DNA from: Rhodoferax sp. BLA1 | GTDB taxonomy: Bacteria > Pseudomonadota > Gammaproteobacteria > Burkholderiales > Burkholderiaceae_C | NCBI RefSeq assembly: GCF_013416775.1 | Contig: NZ_SZVI01000008.1 | Span: 62,001-126,000 of the forward strand | DNA length: 64,000 nucleotides | Direction: 5' to 3' | Shown here: positions 59,941 to 64,000 of the stretch, in pieces | Layout of the letters: each line of letters begins with the position of its first letter | Numbering within the stretch: position 1 is the first letter of the stretch | Notes under the pieces: model-generated | What the model was told of the DNA's origin: nothing | Seen by the model: the letters and a program-made list of their open reading frames with translations, nothing else | The model's database searches: none | Position numbers and translations under genes: made by a program

Positions 59941-62637
59941 TTAGGGTCTCAATACCAAGGCTTCAAAGTCCTCAACCAACAGCGGCCGACTGAAGAAGTA
60001 GCCCTGATAAGCATGGCAGCCTGCGCTGGCAAGAAACGCGCGCTGTGCGTCGGTTTCAACCCCCTCGGCGATCACACTCAAGCCCAAACCCTGCGCCAGG
60101 GTAATGATGGTTTTGGCAATACCTGCGCTGTTTGTGTTGGTCAACACCTCGCTGACAAAAGAGCGGTCAATCTTCAACTGATCCAGCGGCAAACGGCCCA
60201 GGTAGGATAAAGACGAGTAGCCGGTGCCAAAATCGTCCATGGAAAAGCCAATGCCCTGGCTTTTCAACACAGCCATCTTCTCAATGATGTCATCGACGTT
60301 GCCCACCAGCAGACTCTCGGTGAGCTCCAGTTTCAGGTGTTGGGGGTTGATCCCGGCGCGCTCCACCACTGACATCACCTGTTGCACAAAATCAGGTTGT
60401 GCCAACTGCAGGGCGCTGACGTTGACCGCCAACACCAGATCTGCCAGGCCCGAGCAGTTCTGCCACTTGGCCAGCTGGCAACAGGTGGTCTCCAGCACCC
60501 ACTGCCCGAGCTGCAAAATCACACCGGTTTCTTCCGCCAATGGGATGAAGTCAGCGGGCGACACCATGCCACGCGTCGGATGGCGCCAGCGCACCAGCAC
60601 TTCTGCACCAGTCACCCGGCCAAGTGCCATGACCTGGGCCTGGTAGTGCAGCTCAAACTGCCCAGCCGACACCGCACTGCGCAAATCCTTTTCCATCGCC
60701 ACGCGGTTAACCATGACGGTCTCCATCGCCGGATCAAAAAAGTGCATCCCATTGCGCCCCATGTCCTTGGCGCGGTACATGGCCAGGTCAGCCTGGCGCA
60801 TCAAGTCATCGATGCTGGCGGCTTGCCCCAGAAACACCGTGGCGCCGATGCTGGCAGAACCCGTGTGTGTCACCTCACCCAATTGGTAGGGCAGGCTCAA
60901 AACTGCCAATATTTTGGCAGACACCAACTCGATGTCTTTCACCGCCTCGACCTCACTCTGGCCCAAACCCGCCAGAATCACCGCGAACTCGTCACCCCCG
61001 ACGCGTGCCACCGTGTCACTGTCTCGCACACAGCCCAGCACACGCCCAGCCGCCTGCTGCAGCTGCAGGTCACCCACATCGTGGCCCAAGGTGTCATTGA
61101 GTGTTTTGAAATGGTCTAAATCAATGAACAACATGGCACCCAAAGTGCCTTGGCGGTGGCTGGCCGCGATCACCTGTTTGAGGCGGTCCAACAACAGGGT
61201 CCGGTTGGGCAGTCCGGTCAGCTGGTCATAAAAAGCCAGTTTCCTGATTTTTTCGTCCGCCGCTTGGCGTTCGGATATATCGCGTAAGGCGCTTGCAAAA
61301 AACAAGCCTTTGTTGGTCTCAATCCGGCTCAGGCTGACCTCCACATGGCATTCGCTGCCATCTTTGCGCAAGGCTTTGATGGTTTTCCTGACGGCCCTGG
61401 CTGGTGTGTGGGTGGTCGCGCCAAATCCTTCACGCAACCTCTGGTGAGCCGCACGGGAAGGCATCGGCACAAGGTCTTCAATCGGTTTGCCCAACAGCTC
61501 TGCCATCGCATACCCCAACAAGGGGGTCACTTGCTGGTTGACCATGGTGATGCGACCGTGTTCGTCACTGATTAACAATGCGTCGGGGGTCGCCTCAAAA
61601 ATCGACTGCAAGCGCGCATCACTGTCGCGCAAAGCCATCTCACGTTGGTGTGCCACTTTGTTAAACACACGTTGGCGTCGCTGGTGGATGTACAAGGCCA
61701 GCAACACGGCCAGGCTCACCCCACCAAAGGCCCCTGCCAGCAAGCTGGTTTCCCGTCGCCAGTTGGCATAAATGGCAGACACATCGCGGGAAACCATCAC
61801 CACCAGCGCCTTGTCCATGGCCAATGGCGATGGTTCAACCATGCGAAACGCCAGCTGTCGGATCTCGCCGCTGGCGTCCGTTGTGCCAGTGAAGGCGCTG
61901 AAAGCCCAGCCGTGGCTTTTGTGCTGGTTGAAAAAACTGCCTGGCTGCGCCCAGTTCACTTGGCCTCGGCCCAGGGTGTCTGGTGCACTGACAAAGAGCT
62001 GGCCGTCGCCGTGAATCAGCGCAATCTGGGTGTCTGGGGTAAAACGGACCGACTCCAGCAACACCGCTGAAAAAGTCGACTCCACCACGGCCACCACCAC
62101 CCCGCCAAATTGGCCATCAGCTTGTTGGATGTCCCTCACCAAGGCCATCGATGGCCGGCCCAGGCTGCTGACAAAAGGCGCCGACACATGCAGGACACCT
62201 TGGCTGCGCTGCCGCAAAGCGGTCTGAAAGTAGGCACGCCGGGAGGCATCAAAGCCCACCAGACTGTCCATGCTGGCATGCGTCACCCGGCCACGGGCGT
62301 CGGTGATCAGCAGCGGCGACATGCCGGTGAGTGTCTCGGCCATCAGCTTCAAACGCTCGTTGAGCGCACGGCCCTTGAGCTGATGAGCGGTATCCGTGGC
62401 CAGATCGTTGAGCAACCCCTCCAGCGCGCGGTTGGTGGAGACCAGCTGAGAGGCCAGGTTTTTCTCGATCACACGAGCCTGGTTGGCGAGCCGTTCCTGC
62501 TCGCTCGAAGCCAGCTGCTTGTGGTCAAGGTACTTGGCGTAGCTGATGTAAGCACCCAGGCTCAGCAGCAGCCCCACACACAGCAGCCACTCTGCAATAA
62601 AAAGGGTATAAACAGTCCGACGGGCTTCTCGACGCAT
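59941..62637 (-). CDS. CACHE-PAS-GGDEF-EAL cyclic-di-GMP signalling protein
   Basis: This 898-residue inner-membrane protein has TM1 (about 12-33), a periplasmic dCACHE sensor (about 40-290), TM2 (about 299-318), PAS (about 340-455), GGDEF domain (about 465-635) and EAL domain (about 645-898). GGDEF is intact at 547-551, with an I-site RDSD (538-541) exactly five residues before it. The EAL signature is EVL (679-681), keeping the catalytic Glu, and DDFGTGYSSL and EGVET are present, so phosphodiesterase activity is likely. A small ligand sensed by the CACHE domain would set cyclic-di-GMP levels. It lies next to a chemoreceptor on the same strand. Confidence 0.93.
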   Translation of the reverse strand: MRREARRTVYTLFIAEWLLCVGLLLSLGAYISYAKYLDHKQLASSEQERLANQARVIEKNLASQLVSTNRALEGLLNDLATDTAHQLKGRALNERLKLMAETLTGMSPLLITDARGRVTHASMDSLVGFDASRRAYFQTALRQRSQGVLHVSAPFVSSLGRPSMALVRDIQQADGQFGGVVVAVVESTFSAVLLESVRFTPDTQIALIHGDGQLFVSAPDTLGRGQVNWAQPGSFFNQHKSHGWAFSAFTGTTDASGEIRQLAFRMVEPSPLAMDKALVVMVSRDVSAIYANWRRETSLLAGAFGGVSLAVLLALYIHQRRQRVFNKVAHQREMALRDSDARLQSIFEATPDALLISDEHGRITMVNQQVTPLLGYAMAELLGKPIEDLVPMPSRAAHQRLREGFGATTHTPARAVRKTIKALRKDGSECHVEVSLSRIETNKGLFFASALRDISERQAADEKIRKLAFYDQLTGLPNRTLLLDRLKQVIAASHRQGTLGAMLFIDLDHFKTLNDTLGHDVGDLQLQQAAGRVLGCVRDSDTVARVGGDEFAVILAGLGQSEVEAVKDIELVSAKILAVLSLPYQLGEVTHTGSASIGATVFLGQAASIDDLMRQADLAMYRAKDMGRNGMHFFDPAMETVMVNRVAMEKDLRSAVSAGQFELHYQAQVMALGRVTGAEVLVRWRHPTRGMVSPADFIPLAEETGVILQLGQWVLETTCCQLAKWQNCSGLADLVLAVNVSALQLAQPDFVQQVMSVVERAGINPQHLKLELTESLLVGNVDDIIEKMAVLKSQGIGFSMDDFGTGYSSLSYLGRLPLDQLKIDRSFVSEVLTNTNSAGIAKTIITLAQGLGLSVIAEGVETDAQRAFLASAGCHAYQGYFFSRPLLVEDFEALVLRP

Positions 62638-62672
62638 GGATCAACAACGCAGGGCGCGGGCTACACCTGTTG

Positions 62673-64000
62673 TCAGCGCGCGGCAAGCAGCACCCGGCTT
62701 GGGCTTCTTGCACTGGTTTCCCTGCGGGCGTTTGGCGGAGTCACATCCGCCAGCCCGGTGGGATCAAGCTGCAGTTTGAACACCGCCACCGTCTGCACCA
62801 GATCGTGGGCTTGCGACCTCAGGCTGCTGGCTGCTGCGGCCATCTCTTCCACCAAGGCGGCATTCTGCTGGGTCACCTGGTCCATTTGGGTGACCGCTTC
62901 ACCAACCTGGCTGACACCCTGGCTTTGTTCGCGGCTGGCTGAACTGATCTCACCCATGATGTTGGTGACACGGCGGATCGAACTCACCACCTCCTGCATG
63001 GTGGTGCCCGCCTGGTCCACCAGCAGACTGCCTTGCTCAACCCGCGTCACGCTGTCACCAATCAAGGTCTTGATTTCTTTGGCGGCGGCGGCAGATCGAC
63101 CGGCCAGGGCACGCACCTCGGTCGCCACCACCGCAAAACCACGGCCCTGCTCACCCGCTCGGGCCGCCTCCACCGCCGCATTGAGCGCCAGAATATTGGT
63201 CTGAAACGCAATGCCGTCAATGACACTGATGATGTCGGCAATTTTGTGAGAGGCGTCGTTGATGCCCTTCATGGTCTGCACCACCTGCGCCACCACCTCA
63301 CCGCCCTGCACCGCCACCGTGCTGGCGCTCATAGCCAGTTGGTTGGCCTCGTGAGCATTGTCCGCATTCTGTTTGACGGTGGCGCTGAGTTCTTCCATGC
63401 TGGCTGCGGTTTCCTCCAGTGCACTGGCTTGTGATTCGGTGCGTGAGGACAAGTCCTGGTTGCCCTGCGCAATCTCGGCACTGGCGGTGGCCACCCCTTC
63501 TGAGCCGGATCGGACATGGCCGACGATGCCCGACAGGCTATCACGCATGCTCTTGAGTGCGTACAACAGGCTGGACTGGTCGCCGTTTTTGAGTGCAATG
63601 TCCACGGTCAGGTCGCCTGCGGCAATGCGCCGGGTGATGTCAGACGCTACATCCGGTTCACCCCCCAGCTGGCGCAGCAGTCCACGTGCAATCAGCAGGC
63701 TGGCCAGCAGCAGCAACACAGCCAGCACAGCGGCACCAGCAGATGCGGTGATGACGCGGGCCTGGATCACTGCATTCACATTGTCCACATACACCCCCGA
63801 ACCAATCACCCAGCCCCAGGGCGCAAACGCCTTGACGTAGGATATTTTGTCCACCGGCGTCTGGCTACCTGGCTTGGGCCACATGTAAGGCACAAAGCCC
63901 GAGCCACTGTTTTTGGCCACTTGGTTCAAGGCCAGCATGAACAGTTTGCCGCTGGGGTCTTTGAGCCCTGAGACGTCCTGCCCATCCAGGTTGGGACTGG
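62673..64000 (-). CDS. Methyl-accepting chemotaxis protein (N-terminus off window)
   Basis: The visible 442 residues start inside a single-CACHE (sCache_2-like) domain: [28 protein letters not shown] and [16 protein letters not shown]. Next come TM2, a HAMP domain ([20 protein letters not shown]) and the cytoplasmic signalling hairpin with the conserved tip [20 protein letters not shown] and [19 protein letters not shown]. No C-terminal NWETF-type receptor-methylase tail is present. The frame continues past 64000 without a start. The ligand is probably a small organic acid by analogy with this CACHE class; that is inference. Confidence 0.93.
   Translation of the reverse strand, partial: SPNLDGQDVSGLKDPSGKLFMLALNQVAKNSGSGFVPYMWPKPGSQTPVDKISYVKAFAPWGWVIGSGVYVDNVNAVIQARVITASAGAAVLAVLLLLASLLIARGLLRQLGGEPDVASDITRRIAAGDLTVDIALKNGDQSSLLYALKSMRDSLSGIVGHVRSGSEGVATASAEIAQGNQDLSSRTESQASALEETAASMEELSATVKQNADNAHEANQLAMSASTVAVQGGEVVAQVVQTMKGINDASHKIADIISVIDGIAFQTNILALNAAVEAARAGEQGRGFAVVATEVRALAGRSAAAAKEIKTLIGDSVTRVEQGSLLVDQAGTTMQEVVSSIRRVTNIMGEISSASREQSQGVSQVGEAVTQMDQVTQQNAALVEEMAAAASSLRSQAHDLVQTVAVFKLQLDPTGLADVTPPNARRETSARSPSRVLLAAR

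Noticed and set aside
1..64000. CRISPR arrays, tRNA and rRNA genes, prophage
   Set aside because: I found no regular direct repeats with spacers, no cloverleaf or rRNA motifs and no phage structural genes. Small RNAs cannot be excluded by eye.

Overview
The window looks like chromosomal DNA of a betaproteobacterium of the Comamonadaceae, close to Rhodoferax, Albidiferax or Polaromonas. This is an inference from the protein families, the block rng-maf-rlmH-rsfS-nadD-hemF-purD-yebC, a PHB-type 3-hydroxybutyrate dehydrogenase, a monofunctional RelA, a PEP-CTERM protein, and a dispersed 'tagctat...aagggctagaggccaattt' repeat of the kind I associate with these genomes. No rRNA, tRNA or CRISPR array was seen. 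Most of the window is GC-rich; the LPS block at about 5.0-8.3 kb is clearly AT-rich.

Layout. (1) 1-8.3 kb is an LPS/surface-glycan locus: a partial WaaE-like GT2, msbA, a heptosyltransferase, a GT4 enzyme, two poorly known glycan-locus proteins and an O-antigen ligase. (2) 8.6-15.7 kb is a tightly overlapping housekeeping operon on the minus strand (yebC-purD-hemF-nadD-rsfS-rlmH-maf-rng). RsfS here carries long Lys/Ala tails. (3) 15.7-21.7 kb holds a HerA-like ATPase, upp, a PEP-CTERM matrixin with a possible sigma-54 promoter and a coupled secreted partner, and an IS30-family element with 27-bp terminal inverted repeats. (4) 21.7-31 kb holds sbcB, relA, a hydrolase, 3-hydroxybutyrate dehydrogenase, a CoA-transferase, a GNAT, a thioesterase and an SDR. 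(5) 31.2-35.2 kb holds small envelope proteins (crystallin/glycine zipper, RcnB-like, DUF3096), two tandem DUF1345 membrane proteins, a Dabb protein and a PAP2 phosphatase.

(6) 35.2-39.3 kb is a compact defence unit: RHH antitoxin, PIN toxin and a single-chain MmeI-like restriction-modification enzyme, overlapping by 4 nt each and preceded by a 20-bp near-palindrome. The restriction gene contains two 77-bp copies, in opposite orientation, of a long hairpin element. Its loop is invariant, and its stem differs at three base pairs by compensatory changes on both arms. (7) 39.3-44.6 kb is a branched-chain-amino-acid-type ABC operon led by an acyl-CoA synthetase. (8) 44.7-54.2 kb holds selO, msrB-yciB-bolA, a parvulin, a LysR/DUF1127 divergent pair, an rlhA-like U32 protein, an EamA exporter, rraA and a SWIB/histone-like protein. 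(9) 54.2-59.9 kb is a complete dipeptide ABC operon (dppBCDF then dppA). (10) 59.9-64 kb holds a CACHE-PAS-GGDEF-EAL protein and a chemoreceptor cut by the window edge.

The strongest unexplained signals are the covarying hairpin pair in the restriction gene, the dispersed repeat family (about eleven copies, six of them apparently inside reading frames without breaking them), and the toxin-antitoxin/restriction operon.
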